64,000 bases of DNA. Origin: an uncultured Ignavibacteriota bacterium (lineage in GTDB: Bacteria; Bacteroidota; Ignavibacteria; UBA10030; UBA8401). The translations under genes and the position numbers were made by a program. Shown in pieces: positions 17,783-25,834 of this stretch; the first letter of the stretch is position 1; every line of letters starts with the position of its first letter. Where the stretch lies: assembly GCA_903861125.1 (NCBI GenBank), contig CAIOTF010000015.1:62001-126000 (forward strand). The letters run 5' to 3'. The notes under the pieces were generated by a model. It did no database searches and had not been told where the DNA came from. It saw nothing but the letters and a program-made list of their open reading frames with translations.

Positions 17783-18367
17783 TTATCCTTGAACAAGTTC
17801 AACATTGAACGTAAGATCGACACTTTCGCCAACCAGCAAACCACCGGTTTCAAGTCCTTTGTTCCATTTTAATCCCCACGCTGTGCGGTCAATCGTTGTA
17901 TTGGATTTGAAGATCGCCACAGTTTGTCCCCACGGATTTTTTGTCTTTCCTTTTAACTGTGTATCAAGAACAACCTGTTTCGTAACACCGCGCATAGTAA
18001 GATCGCCGGTAACTTTATATTTACCATCACCGGCTTTTTCGATTTTGGTGCTTTTGAAGGTTACAATGCTGTCAACTCCGGCGTTGAAGAAATCAGGACT
18101 TTTAAGATGTCCGTCGCGTTTTGGATCATCGGTATCGATGCTGTTCGATTTTATCGCTATATCAAGTTTCATATCTGAAAAATCTTCTTTGCCGGATTCT
18201 ATAGTTCCCGAAAATTCTTTGAATTTCCCTGTTACTTCCGAAACGATAAGATGTGCTACAGTAAAATTGATATTACTGTGTGATTTTTCAATCTTCCATT
18301 TGTTTTGACCGAACGAAACCGCCGAAACGATAAGAATTGCGATAAATAATTTAACTGCTTTTTTCAT
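17783..18367 (-). CDS. YceI-family protein with signal peptide
   Basis: A 194-residue paralogue of the next gene. A Sec signal peptide (MKKAVKLFIAILIVSAVSFGQ) directs it to the periplasm. The mature part has the YceI barrel: WKIEKSHSNINFTVAHLIVSEVTG, VTGDLTMRGVTKQVVL, NPWGQTVAIFKSNTTIDRTAWGL. Characterised YceI proteins bind polyprenyl chains; members are linked to stress from acid, base or osmotic change. It lies downstream of a marR-type regulator and a 22-codon ORF, suggesting repression by that regulator. The pair of one exported and one unexported YceI suggests the same ligand class is handled on both sides of the inner membrane. Confidence 0.94.
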   Translation of the reverse strand: MKKAVKLFIAILIVSAVSFGQNKWKIEKSHSNINFTVAHLIVSEVTGKFKEFSGTIESGKEDFSDMKLDIAIKSNSIDTDDPKRDGHLKSPDFFNAGVDSIVTFKSTKIEKAGDGKYKVTGDLTMRGVTKQVVLDTQLKGKTKNPWGQTVAIFKSNTTIDRTAWGLKWNKGLETGGLLVGESVDLTFNVELVQG

Positions 18368-18423
18368 AGTTTTATTCCTTATTATAAATGATTATTGTTT
18401 TGTTGTATAATTACAGTGACAAG

Positions 18424-18492
18424 TTAATGTGCCGCAGTGCCATCCAATATCTTTGAACCGTTTTGTTCAACGGAGGGAGTAAGATATTTCAT
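18424..18492 (-). CDS. Small ORF of 22 codons between marR and yceI
   Basis: Not in the ORF track. It reads MKYLTPSVEQNGSKILDGTAAH and stops at TAA. It is preceded by a strong site (AAAGGAGAA, six bases before the ATG) that directly follows the marR stop codon, so ribosomes leaving marR could re-initiate here. There is no membrane segment. The good site and tight fit between two related genes favour translation, either as a small protein or as a leader peptide for yceI. I do not recognise the sequence; it could also be the remnant of a longer gene. Confidence 0.5.
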   Translation of the reverse strand: MKYLTPSVEQNGSKILDGTAAH

Positions 18493-18510
18493 TGGACTTC
18501 TCCTTTCCAA

Positions 18511-18975
18511 TTATTGAATTTTTAATTTTAATGAACAGCCGAGTTTTTTTAATAGAATAGACATTTCATTGATTTCATTTTCGTTCAGCGCTGACCATAC
18601 CAGATCCTCTACAACTTCAGCATGACTTGGAAACATCTCTTTGAATTTCAAATCCCCTTTTGGAGTCAATCGGACAACGTAAGCTCTGCGGTCATCTGCA
18701 TCCTTGCTTCGTTCTACAAGACCAAGTTTTTCAAGATTGTCGATTACAACGGTCATATTCCCACCGGTCGTCAATTTTTTTGAACACATTTCACCTATTT
18801 TCATAGGTCCTAAATGCCCAAGTGTTTCAATAATCCCAAACTGTGAAACAGTCAATCCGGTTCGATCAATATCTTTTGACGTTAGCATGGCAAGAGTATC
18901 TGAAGCCCTGGCTAATTTTACCCACAATGAGAGAGCTAAATCAGCCTTTTTTCCGTATTTTTGAGTAGTTTTCAT
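18511..18975 (-). CDS. MarR-family transcriptional regulator
   Basis: A 154-residue winged-helix repressor. I use ATG 18975 (MKTTQKYGKK); the longer ORF runs through the promoter. Family features are an N-terminal dimerisation helix, the recognition region GLTVSQFGIIETLGHLGPMKIGEM...LTTGGNMTVVIDNLEKLGLVER, and the wing SKDADDRRAYVVRLTPKG with the conserved DxRxxxxxLT motif. Ligand sensing by cysteine is possible but unproved. Directly upstream lies a promoter overlapped by a 7-bp inverted repeat, a typical autoregulation arrangement. Downstream, in the same direction, are a small ORF and two yceI genes, likely regulated with it. Confidence 0.94.
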   Translation of the reverse strand: MKTTQKYGKKADLALSLWVKLARASDTLAMLTSKDIDRTGLTVSQFGIIETLGHLGPMKIGEMCSKKLTTGGNMTVVIDNLEKLGLVERSKDADDRRAYVVRLTPKGDLKFKEMFPSHAEVVEDLVWSALNENEINEMSILLKKLGCSLKLKIQ

Positions 18976-19001
18976 TTGTTTAGTATTAGTTAAGTATTTA
19001 C

Positions 19002-19018
19002 TAGTTATAATATAACTA
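19002..19018 (-). promoter_or_regulatory. Candidate MarR operator over the -10 box
   Basis: TAGTTAT-AAT-ATAACTA is a perfect 7-bp inverted repeat with a three-base spacer. On the minus strand it covers the -10 hexamer TATATT (19009-19014), 27 bases upstream of the marR start codon. MarR dimers usually bind such palindromes of 16-20 bp, so this is the likely autorepression site. Confidence 0.6.
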
Positions 19019-19037
19019 ATTAGTATCATTATGTCAA
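19009..19037 (-). promoter_or_regulatory. marR promoter
   Basis: On the minus strand, TTGACA (19032-19037), a 17-base spacer and TATATT (19009-19014) give a near-consensus sigma-70 promoter. It should drive marR, the small ORF and the yceI pair. The marR start codon is at 18975, giving a leader of roughly 25 bases. Confidence 0.65.
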
Positions 19038-19064
19038 GAAAAAACTATAAAATTTAAAAATAAA

Positions 19065-19086
19065 AAAGGGGTGAATATCCCCCTTT
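19065..19086 (-). terminator. Terminator after the M28 peptidase gene
   Basis: AAAGGGG and CCCCTTT form a stem with a loop of about seven bases. On the minus strand it is followed by TTTATTTTTAAATTTTA, a good U-tract. It lies 22 bases past the peptidase stop codon and separates that operon from the marR promoter. Confidence 0.85.
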
Positions 19087-19107
19087 GAAACAAAATCAAA
19101 AATTGTA

Positions 19108-20475
19108 TTAATTATTAAGTCCGTCTTGCGCAATTACCCATGCCAATATTGACATTGCAATTGATCCCAGTTCCAATTCCCGGGGATGAACTTTGTCAAT
19201 CGTATCGTTATTCGAATGGTGATAATCAAAATAGCGTTGCGAATCGGGATTGAGACCGATCTGCACAGTGCCTATTGATTGAAGAGTGCTGATATCGGCA
19301 CCGCCACCGCCGCGCTGGATCTTATCCGCACCGACAATTTCAAGTAGTGATCCATATGCCCTGATCTTCTCATATCTGACCGAATCGGTTGAAACACCAA
19401 ACCCATGCGGCAAAAATCCGCCGGCATCGCTTTCGATCGCCGCAATGTGATTTTCTGTATGATTTCTTTCACGTGCGGCATATGCACGTCCACCCTTTAA
19501 TCCATTTTCCTCGTTTGCATACAACACGGCGCGAATGGTCCGTTTTGTCTTTACTTTCAACGCTTTGATAAGACGAATAACTTCTATGCTCTGCACAATA
19601 CCGCTGCCGTCATCATGTGCACCTGTCCCTTTATCCCAAGAGTCGAGATGTCCCCCTACAACAATGATCTCTTTCGGGAATTCCGTCCCGCGCAATTCAC
19701 CAATGACATTGTATGACGGAACATCAGCAAATGTTTTAGCACTTAAACGAAGAGTAACCGATACGGACCGCTCTTTATGAAGAAGTTCACTCAGAAGGTT
19801 TGCATCAATAGTACTGACGGCAGCGGCCGGTATTTTTGGTATTGAATCGTTGTACCGCATTGCACCTGTGTGCGGTTCATCATCGATTGCATTCGTCATT
19901 GAACGGACGAGTACGCCGATTGCACCTACTCTGGCAGCTTCTATTGCTCCGCTTGTTCTTTGGTTCACCGCACCGCCGTATGCCTCGCCGGTATTGACCT
20001 TTGTCCTGTCAAAAGCACGGTTATAGAATATAATTTTCCCTTTTGCTTTCGAACCAAGTGCTTTCACTTCTTCGAACGAATGCACTTCCACCACTTCACT
20101 CTTGATCCCATCTTTGGATGTACCGACACTGCCGCCTAACGCACAGACAGTCAAATCATATTGCATTCTCCCGCACAATGCCGTTGCACGTTCTACATTG
20201 CCGCGTACCCATTTCGGAATCATCACCGGTTCAAGCCATACCGAATCTGCTCCTGCCTTTTCCAATTCTTTCTTACCCCACACTACAGCTTTTTCATAAC
20301 CATCAGAACCGCTCAAGCGGTGACCAACATTTGCCGTAAGATCTTTCAGCATGTCGTAAGCTGCAAGTTCTTCTAATCCTTTATTTTTTAAAAGGTTGGC
20401 AGCATCAGAATGGGATAGTTGAGCAGTGACCGGGAAAGAAACAGAGAGAAGGATACAAAAAATAAATATTCGCAT
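19108..20475 (-). CDS. M28-family zinc aminopeptidase/carboxypeptidase, exported
   Basis: A 455-residue metallopeptidase with a Sec signal peptide (MRIFIFCILLSVSFPVTA), so periplasmic or secreted. Family M28 binds two zinc ions; likely ligands are visible in VVGGHLDSWDKGTGAHDDGSG (His, Asp), ANEENG (catalytic Glu pair), ESDAGGF (Asp) and YHHSNNDTIDKV (His). A PA-type insert (about 120-240) precedes the catalytic domain, as in carboxypeptidase Q-like enzymes. It probably releases amino acids from peptides in the periplasm. Its start codon overlaps the stop of the HIT gene (TAATG), indicating coupled translation. Confidence 0.93.
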   Translation of the reverse strand: MRIFIFCILLSVSFPVTAQLSHSDAANLLKNKGLEELAAYDMLKDLTANVGHRLSGSDGYEKAVVWGKKELEKAGADSVWLEPVMIPKWVRGNVERATALCGRMQYDLTVCALGGSVGTSKDGIKSEVVEVHSFEEVKALGSKAKGKIIFYNRAFDRTKVNTGEAYGGAVNQRTSGAIEAARVGAIGVLVRSMTNAIDDEPHTGAMRYNDSIPKIPAAAVSTIDANLLSELLHKERSVSVTLRLSAKTFADVPSYNVIGELRGTEFPKEIIVVGGHLDSWDKGTGAHDDGSGIVQSIEVIRLIKALKVKTKRTIRAVLYANEENGLKGGRAYAARERNHTENHIAAIESDAGGFLPHGFGVSTDSVRYEKIRAYGSLLEIVGADKIQRGGGGADISTLQSIGTVQIGLNPDSQRYFDYHHSNNDTIDKVHPRELELGSIAMSILAWVIAQDGLNN

Positions 20476-20987
20476 TATTTCCTTTTTATTTTTTTAGTTT
20501 GCAGAACATCTATGATCTTTTTATACGTTGTCTTCATATCTTCCGATACAACCTTCACATCACCGAGCGTTGGCATAAAGTTTGTGTCTCCGTCCCATCG
20601 CGGAACAAGATGAAAATGGAGATGATCATCAATACCAGCACCCGCCGCCCGGCCAATATTTGCCCCAAAGTTAAATCCATGCGGTCCCATCACTTGTTTC
20701 AACACCTCCGTCATTTCCCCTGCCGTCTGCATGATCTCCGCGTTTTCATCGGCGGAAAGTTCGCTTATTCCTGTAGCTTGTTTATAGGGTATAATCATAA
20801 GGTGGCCGCTATTATAGGGATAGAGATTCATCATCACAAAACAAAACTTTTTTCGATTGACGATGAGGTTTTTTTTGTCTTTTTTTTCCCTTAAAAGCTG
20901 TGTAAATAGCGATTCACCTTTTCGGGGTTTCTCATCCTTGAATGATGCAATATACTGTGATCGCCAGGGTGAATGGAGTCTTTTCAT
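20475..20987 (-). CDS. HIT-family nucleotide hydrolase/transferase
   Basis: A 170-residue cytoplasmic protein of the histidine-triad superfamily, which hydrolyses or transfers nucleotidyl groups (for example Ap4A phosphorylase-like enzymes). The active-site triad HLHFHLVPRW is intact. The N-terminal WRSQYIASF and the NSGHLMIIPYKQ segment match the Ap4A phosphorylase-type branch common in Bacteroidota and actinobacteria. The stop overlaps the start of the M28 peptidase gene. Just upstream of the ATG a 7-bp inverted repeat partly covers the ribosome-binding site, described as a separate feature. Confidence 0.93.
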   Translation of the reverse strand: MKRLHSPWRSQYIASFKDEKPRKGESLFTQLLREKKDKKNLIVNRKKFCFVMMNLYPYNSGHLMIIPYKQATGISELSADENAEIMQTAGEMTEVLKQVMGPHGFNFGANIGRAAGAGIDDHLHFHLVPRWDGDTNFMPTLGDVKVVSEDMKTTYKKIIDVLQTKKIKRK

Positions 20988-20994
20988 AATGTCC

Positions 20995-21020
20995 CTCGTT
21001 AAAGAACTTAAAATAACGAG
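20995..21020 (-). promoter_or_regulatory. Hairpin touching the HIT gene ribosome-binding site
   Basis: On the minus strand CTCGTTA and TAACGAG pair across a 12-base AT-rich loop, and the second arm runs into GAGGG, the likely Shine-Dalgarno sequence of the HIT gene seven bases before its ATG. Such an arrangement can reduce translation until the stem melts. Function is inference from position. Confidence 0.35.
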
Positions 21021-21054
21021 AGAATATAGGAAGGAAAAGTATAGAAGAAAAGAA

Positions 21055-21095
21055 AAAAGGCCTGCTGCAGAGATCTCTGCCCCGGGGCCCTTTGG
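21055..21095 (-). terminator. Terminator-like hairpin after recD2 and the 30-codon ORF
   Basis: On the minus strand AAAGGGCC and GGCCTTT form an outer stem (one bulge) around an inner perfect palindrome GCAGAGATCTCTGC, followed by TTTCTTTTCTTC. It lies about 20 bases past the stop of the small membrane ORF, a good place to end the long upstream transcript. Confidence 0.6.
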
Positions 21096-21113
21096 TATGA
21101 CGGCATTTACTTT

Positions 21114-21206
21114 TTATACTGATTGTTTCGTGTTCCGTGCGTCCCATATTGTTACAAAGAATAATACGCATGCTAACACGAGATAGAAGAACTCTTTGTA
21201 TTCCAT
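21114..21206 (-). CDS. Small single-pass membrane peptide of 30 codons
   Basis: Missing from the ORF track. It reads MEYKEFFYLVLACVLFFVTI then WDARNTKQSV and stops at TAA. A very good site (GGAAGGTG) stands five bases before the ATG. Residues 6-20 form one hydrophobic helix, with a short polar tail, the shape of small regulatory or accessory membrane proteins. It lies 85 bases downstream of recD2 and just before a terminator. The tail loosely resembles CcoQ-like subunits but no oxidase is nearby, so I give no function. Strong initiation signals make translation likely. Confidence 0.55.
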   Translation of the reverse strand: MEYKEFFYLVLACVLFFVTIWDARNTKQSV

Positions 21207-21290
21207 TTTTTCACCTTCCATTGTCAATGCAAATATACACGCGGTATATTACTGCAATGTTAAGACGGTGATATGGATTTATGAAGGCAC

Positions 21291-23456
21291 TTAGACCAAT
21301 TTCTGAAGCCGTTTCAGTAAATTTGTGTTCCGAAGCCGTGTATCGGCATTATTGATGGCAACAGCCAGAGCTTTTCGCTGACCTACAAGAAATATCCGTT
21401 CTTTTGCACGGGTAACTGCCGTGTAGATCAAATTTCGCTGTAGCATTATATAGTGTGACATTGTGAGGGGTATAATAACAGCGTTGAATTCATTCCCCTG
21501 GCTTTTATGGATGGTCGTTGAATATGCAAGAACAAGCTGGTCGAGGTCGTCAAAGGAATAGTCGATTTTCTTGCCGTAAAAACTGACAAAGAGTTTGCCA
21601 TCATCTTTATCGTAACCGATTATTTTCCCGATATCGCCGTTGTATACCTCCTTCTCGTAATTATTACGCAGCTGCATCACTTTATCGTTCAGAAGAAACT
21701 TCCTCTCGCTTCCCTGCCAGCAGACGGAGGAATTTCCGTTCAGTATATGCTGCAGTTTTTTGTTCAGTTCTTTTACGCCGCACAGTGTGTTGTTCATCGG
21801 TGAAAGAACCTGAATATCAGTCAAAGGATCGTACTGGAAATTCTGAGGCAGCACTGTTGAACAAAGTCCGACAATGTGCGATTGGATCTGTTCCGGAGCA
21901 TCGGCATCGATGAATTGAAAATCTTCGGCAAATTCCGGTTCACCGCCATGATTGATGGTGTGGGAATTAGAGATGATCGAACTCCGTTCTGCCTGCCGGA
22001 AGATCGTGTCAAGCCGTATGATCGAAAGATATTTTGACTCAATCAAATCACGCAGCACCTGACCGGGGCCAACCGAAGGAAGCTGGTCAACATCTCCGAC
22101 CAGAACAAACTGTGTCTCCGGTTTCAGTGCATCAAGTAGTGAGAAAAATAATTGTACATCAACCATCGATACTTCGTCAACAATAACGATATCCGCTTCA
22201 ATCGGATCTTCACGGTTCCTGCGAAACATTCCGCTGTTCGGGTCAAATTCAAGAAGCCGGTGGATTGTTTTCGCTTCCCGCTGGCTTACTTCGGAAAGCC
22301 TCTTTGCCGCCCTTCCGGTCGGTGCACAGAGCACATATTTCATTCCCAATTCGTCCGCAAGTTCTATCATTCCGTTCACGCACAATGTTTTTCCCGTACC
22401 GGGTCCGCCGGTGAGTATCGTTACCGGATTCAACACTGCGCTAACAACGGCAAGCCGTTGTTTTTCGGCAAATTCCAATCCATGGCGGCGTTCAACATGC
22501 TTCAGCGCGGAATATAATTTTTTCTTATCAAGCGTGCGTTCCCCTTTTTGCATCAGATGCGAGATCTTTCGTGCAGACTGCTCTTCAGCTTCATACAATT
22601 TCAACGGGAAGATCGAATCTCCTTCAGCTATTAGATATCCAGTTTCTATAGCCGAAACAATCGCCCGCCCGATCTTTGCTTCGTCAACAATCAATAACGC
22701 TGCTGCACGTTCCGTCAGTTCATCCTTGGGAAGATAACAATGCCCCCCTGCACGGCAGGCATCATCAAGCACAAATCGCACTCCCGCAGTCAAACGGTAA
22801 TTGCTTTCCTCCTTCACTCCCATCTTTTTTGCAATCTCATCCGCTGTGTGAAATCCAATTCCCGTTACATCATCGATAATCTGGTAGGGATTCGTTCTCA
22901 AGATTTCCGATACTGTCTTTCCGTATGTTTTATACAACCGGATTGCTGTTCCTGTCGGAATCCCGTGTGACTTAAGGAACAACATGGTATCCTGCATTTC
23001 TTTCATCGCGGAGAGGGCAACCAGGATCGCAGCATACTTCTTCCGCCCGATCCCTTCCACCTGCAGCAGTTTCTCGGGGTGATGATTGAGTACATCAAGT
23101 GTCTCTTTACCGAATTTGTCCACGATCCGTTCAGCCAGAGACGGACCGATCCCCTTGATCAATCCCGAGGAAAGATACTGCTCAATACCCACCTCTGAAT
23201 TCGGCAAATGGGTTTCATACGAAGTGATCGCGAATTGTTTCCCGTACTTTGCGTGATTTGTCCAGCCGCCCGAAAGTGAATACTCCTCACCGTCACGCGG
23301 ATCATGCAGGTAACCAACAGCGGTAAATTTCTTGCCGCCGCTTTCAAACGCTGCGATCAAATAGGCATTTTCATTATTGTAATAGATCACCTTTTGCAGA
23401 AGTGCACGGAATGTTTCTTGCTGTAATAGGGGAGTGCTTTTTTTTTCGTAGGCCAT
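21291..23456 (-). CDS. recD2: RecD2-type ATP-dependent DNA helicase
   Basis: A 721-residue 5'-to-3' SF1B helicase of the RecD2 class, which acts without RecBC in DNA repair and replication-fork maintenance. An N-terminal OB-like part is followed by helix-hairpin-helix motifs (LIKGIGPSLAERI, VEGIGRKKYAAIL). The motor shows Walker A GGPGTGKT at about 350-357, Walker B IVIVDEVSMVD, motif III VLVGDVDQLPSVG, and the C-terminal motifs TTIHKSQGNEF and YTAVTRAKERIFLVG. The length is normal for the class. Its start codon follows the stop of the GT9 gene with no gap (TAA ATG), so the two are translated together. Confidence 0.96.
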   Translation of the reverse strand: MAYEKKSTPLLQQETFRALLQKVIYYNNENAYLIAAFESGGKKFTAVGYLHDPRDGEEYSLSGGWTNHAKYGKQFAITSYETHLPNSEVGIEQYLSSGLIKGIGPSLAERIVDKFGKETLDVLNHHPEKLLQVEGIGRKKYAAILVALSAMKEMQDTMLFLKSHGIPTGTAIRLYKTYGKTVSEILRTNPYQIIDDVTGIGFHTADEIAKKMGVKEESNYRLTAGVRFVLDDACRAGGHCYLPKDELTERAAALLIVDEAKIGRAIVSAIETGYLIAEGDSIFPLKLYEAEEQSARKISHLMQKGERTLDKKKLYSALKHVERRHGLEFAEKQRLAVVSAVLNPVTILTGGPGTGKTLCVNGMIELADELGMKYVLCAPTGRAAKRLSEVSQREAKTIHRLLEFDPNSGMFRRNREDPIEADIVIVDEVSMVDVQLFFSLLDALKPETQFVLVGDVDQLPSVGPGQVLRDLIESKYLSIIRLDTIFRQAERSSIISNSHTINHGGEPEFAEDFQFIDADAPEQIQSHIVGLCSTVLPQNFQYDPLTDIQVLSPMNNTLCGVKELNKKLQHILNGNSSVCWQGSERKFLLNDKVMQLRNNYEKEVYNGDIGKIIGYDKDDGKLFVSFYGKKIDYSFDDLDQLVLAYSTTIHKSQGNEFNAVIIPLTMSHYIMLQRNLIYTAVTRAKERIFLVGQRKALAVAINNADTRLRNTNLLKRLQKLV

Positions 23457-24491
23457 TTACAACCGTTCTTTCACTGCTGTGAATACTTCGTCCACGGTGA
23501 TCAGTTTCATGCATTCAAGGTACTCTTCGCCGATACGGAAACAGCTTGTTGTTCGGCAGGGTGAGCAGGGGAGCTTTTTGAACATCGGAAGATGTCCATC
23601 GTTTTTCTCATAAGGAAACCAGATCTCGACCGGTTCTGGGCCGAATATTCCTATGGTTTTCGTCCTTACAGCTGCGCCGATATGCATCGGGCCGCAGTCA
23701 TTGGAAATGAAGACTGTACACTGTGACAAAACGGACGCAAGAGTGCGCACCGGCAGCAGAGGAAGAGTGTGTACACGTGTACGGTCATTCCGGGAGAGAT
23801 ATTCCATCAAACTGCTGTCGTTTGGTCCGGGACTCAGAATAATTTCACAATTTGTCTTCTCAATCACTCTTTCTATTAAACCGGCGAATTGTTCTTTAAG
23901 CCAGATCTTGTTCGGCCACGTTGCACCGGGGTGAACTGCAATAATTTTCTTCGCTGTATCAACCCCTAAAGATCGAAGCCGCGCGGACGCATCTGCTTTT
24001 TCCTTTTCTGTGATAAAGATTTCAGTTGCATAATACTTCGGTTCTATCCCTAATGGTTTTAGCGATTGATAGTGATAGTCAATAGCAGATTTCAGTGCAC
24101 CGTCATCACCGATCTTTATGGTATAGAGATGCCTTCGTCCGCGTGTATCTCCGCCGATGCGGACTTTCGCCCGTGTTGCAAAAGTCATCAACGCGCTGCG
24201 AGGATTGCTGTACAAGTCAATCGTGAGATCGTAATTCCCGGTAAACATTTTGTAATACATCTTCATCTGATAGAACGCAGAATCCTGCGAGAAATCGAAC
24301 GGTATTATTTCGTCGATATACGGGTTATGTTCCAATAATGAAACAGCTTTTGCGTCGCCAAGATACGATATGTGTGCATACGGATAGGCTTCCCGAAGCG
24401 TTCTGATGACAGGAGTCGTCAGAACAACATCGCCAATATATTTCATCCGAGTGAGCAGGATCCTGTTATACACTATTTTTTTCTTCTCCAT
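23457..24491 (-). CDS. Glycosyltransferase family 9 (heptosyltransferase-like)
   Basis: A cytoplasmic, membrane-facing GT-B enzyme of 344 residues. The N-terminal motif ILLTRMKYIGDVVLTTPVIRTL and the C-terminal donor-site motif FISNDCGPMHIGAAV followed by TIGIFGPEPVEIWFP are typical of LPS heptosyltransferases (WaaC/F/Q). CSPCRTTSCF near the end is the cysteine-rich C-terminal motif often found in GT9. It likely adds a sugar to the lipopolysaccharide core or a related glycolipid. I chose ATG 24491 (MEKKK) over GTG 24512; either way it overlaps the end of the upstream lipoprotein gene. Confidence 0.92.
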   Translation of the reverse strand: MEKKKIVYNRILLTRMKYIGDVVLTTPVIRTLREAYPYAHISYLGDAKAVSLLEHNPYIDEIIPFDFSQDSAFYQMKMYYKMFTGNYDLTIDLYSNPRSALMTFATRAKVRIGGDTRGRRHLYTIKIGDDGALKSAIDYHYQSLKPLGIEPKYYATEIFITEKEKADASARLRSLGVDTAKKIIAVHPGATWPNKIWLKEQFAGLIERVIEKTNCEIILSPGPNDSSLMEYLSRNDRTRVHTLPLLPVRTLASVLSQCTVFISNDCGPMHIGAAVRTKTIGIFGPEPVEIWFPYEKNDGHLPMFKKLPCSPCRTTSCFRIGEEYLECMKLITVDEVFTAVKERL

Positions 24492-25834
24492 CGGTCTATA
24501 AAATACTGCCACAAATAATCGTTGACGGTAAATGGCATTAACACGAACACCGTTGTTTGTTCCCCTTCGCGGCGGAACTCAATCGGATATGCTCGATCAC
24601 CAATGGAATAATACCATGTTTCCACAAATGTTCCGCGGCAATCGATGTAGTCGGGTGTGCCGCATACAATATAAACAATTCCCATCGCAGTTCGCGACCC
24701 GTCAACGCACGATGTAAAAAGTGCATTCGCTTCAGCGACCTTTCGTTCGAATTCAACACGCCGCTCCATACCGCCGCGGTTCTCCCAAAAAGCATTTATC
24801 CTGGCGTTAAGCCCTATACTGTTTGCAGTTATCAGCGAATCATATTCCTGTTCCCGCACGATGTAGCGCATCGATGAGATTATTTCATCGTCCGATAATG
24901 AAGAAATATACGGCTTTTCTCGCCTAAAGATGTTCGTAGAAGAAACTACCGAATCAGATTTTCCATTCCTCTTCACCATAATCGTGCGTTTGATCTCACT
25001 GGCTCCTGCAGACGGAAGCGGATAGAATTGAAATAACTGATAAGTTCCGCTACGGTCCGAGATAAATATTGAATCTTTTCTAAAATAGACGGATTGATAG
25101 TTATTTTCGCATGGCTGAGCAGTCATACGGTACGGCGGCATAAGAAAGGAGAATGTTCGGTCCTCATTTTCCGGTGTGGATGCCGAACGATATTCTTCCG
25201 AAACATGAATGGTATCATTTTTCTTAAGATTGTACAGTTCCTGGAACATGCCGACGGAATCATTCAACAGTGATATCGCATTCGGCAAGATCGGTCGAAT
25301 GGATATTCCCTTTTCATTGACTAACATTGTATTAAGGAATAGAACATTACTGGCAATGGTACCGCTGGCAGAAAAGTCCTTAGCCGTAATTTTTTCAGTA
25401 TGCGCAAAATGAAGATGAGAAAGATTATCCGTTGCAATTATCTCAATACTGTATTCGTTGGGACCCAGTACAAACGGCTGGAAATGAAAATCAAACCGAG
25501 ATGAGACAGATTCTTCATATGTTCTTGCGGTGACAGGACACTCTAGTTCTTTGGTTTGTACTATCTCTTTTTTATTATCCCTGATGATAAATGCCAGTGA
25601 ATATGATGCTTTGAACCCATCGTTTGATTTTTCAAAACGGATATTTCTATATGGCATTTGCATATATATATCTACGCGGCTCATATCACCTGATTTTACA
25701 TTCATGATATAAAATGAAAACGCTGGCAATAAGAACTTGCGGAATTGCGATGTAGAATAACAATCAAGCGTACTATCGTAACCGGAAGAACATCCGCTCA
25801 TTACCAGTATAAATATGGCCACTGTAATTCTCAT
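24473..25834 (-). CDS. GWxTD-domain-like lipoprotein
   Basis: A 453-residue lipoprotein: the lipobox MSGC at the end of a short hydrophobic leader gives a lipidated cysteine near residue 15. The C-terminal 120 residues resemble the GWxTD domain of Acidobacteria and Ignavibacteria-like bacteria: NAFWENRG, then GIVYIVCGTPDYID and VETWYYS in the usual order. The name-giving GWxTD motif itself is not conserved; the aligned place reads VDGSRTAMG. The middle is a run of beta-strands without recognised domains. Function of the family is unknown. Four bases overlap the upstream metallopeptidase gene (ATGA), so the two products probably act together at the cell envelope. Confidence 0.75.
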   Translation of the reverse strand: MRITVAIFILVMSGCSSGYDSTLDCYSTSQFRKFLLPAFSFYIMNVKSGDMSRVDIYMQMPYRNIRFEKSNDGFKASYSLAFIIRDNKKEIVQTKELECPVTARTYEESVSSRFDFHFQPFVLGPNEYSIEIIATDNLSHLHFAHTEKITAKDFSASGTIASNVLFLNTMLVNEKGISIRPILPNAISLLNDSVGMFQELYNLKKNDTIHVSEEYRSASTPENEDRTFSFLMPPYRMTAQPCENNYQSVYFRKDSIFISDRSGTYQLFQFYPLPSAGASEIKRTIMVKRNGKSDSVVSSTNIFRREKPYISSLSDDEIISSMRYIVREQEYDSLITANSIGLNARINAFWENRGGMERRVEFERKVAEANALFTSCVDGSRTAMGIVYIVCGTPDYIDCRGTFVETWYYSIGDRAYPIEFRREGEQTTVFVLMPFTVNDYLWQYFIDRWRRKK

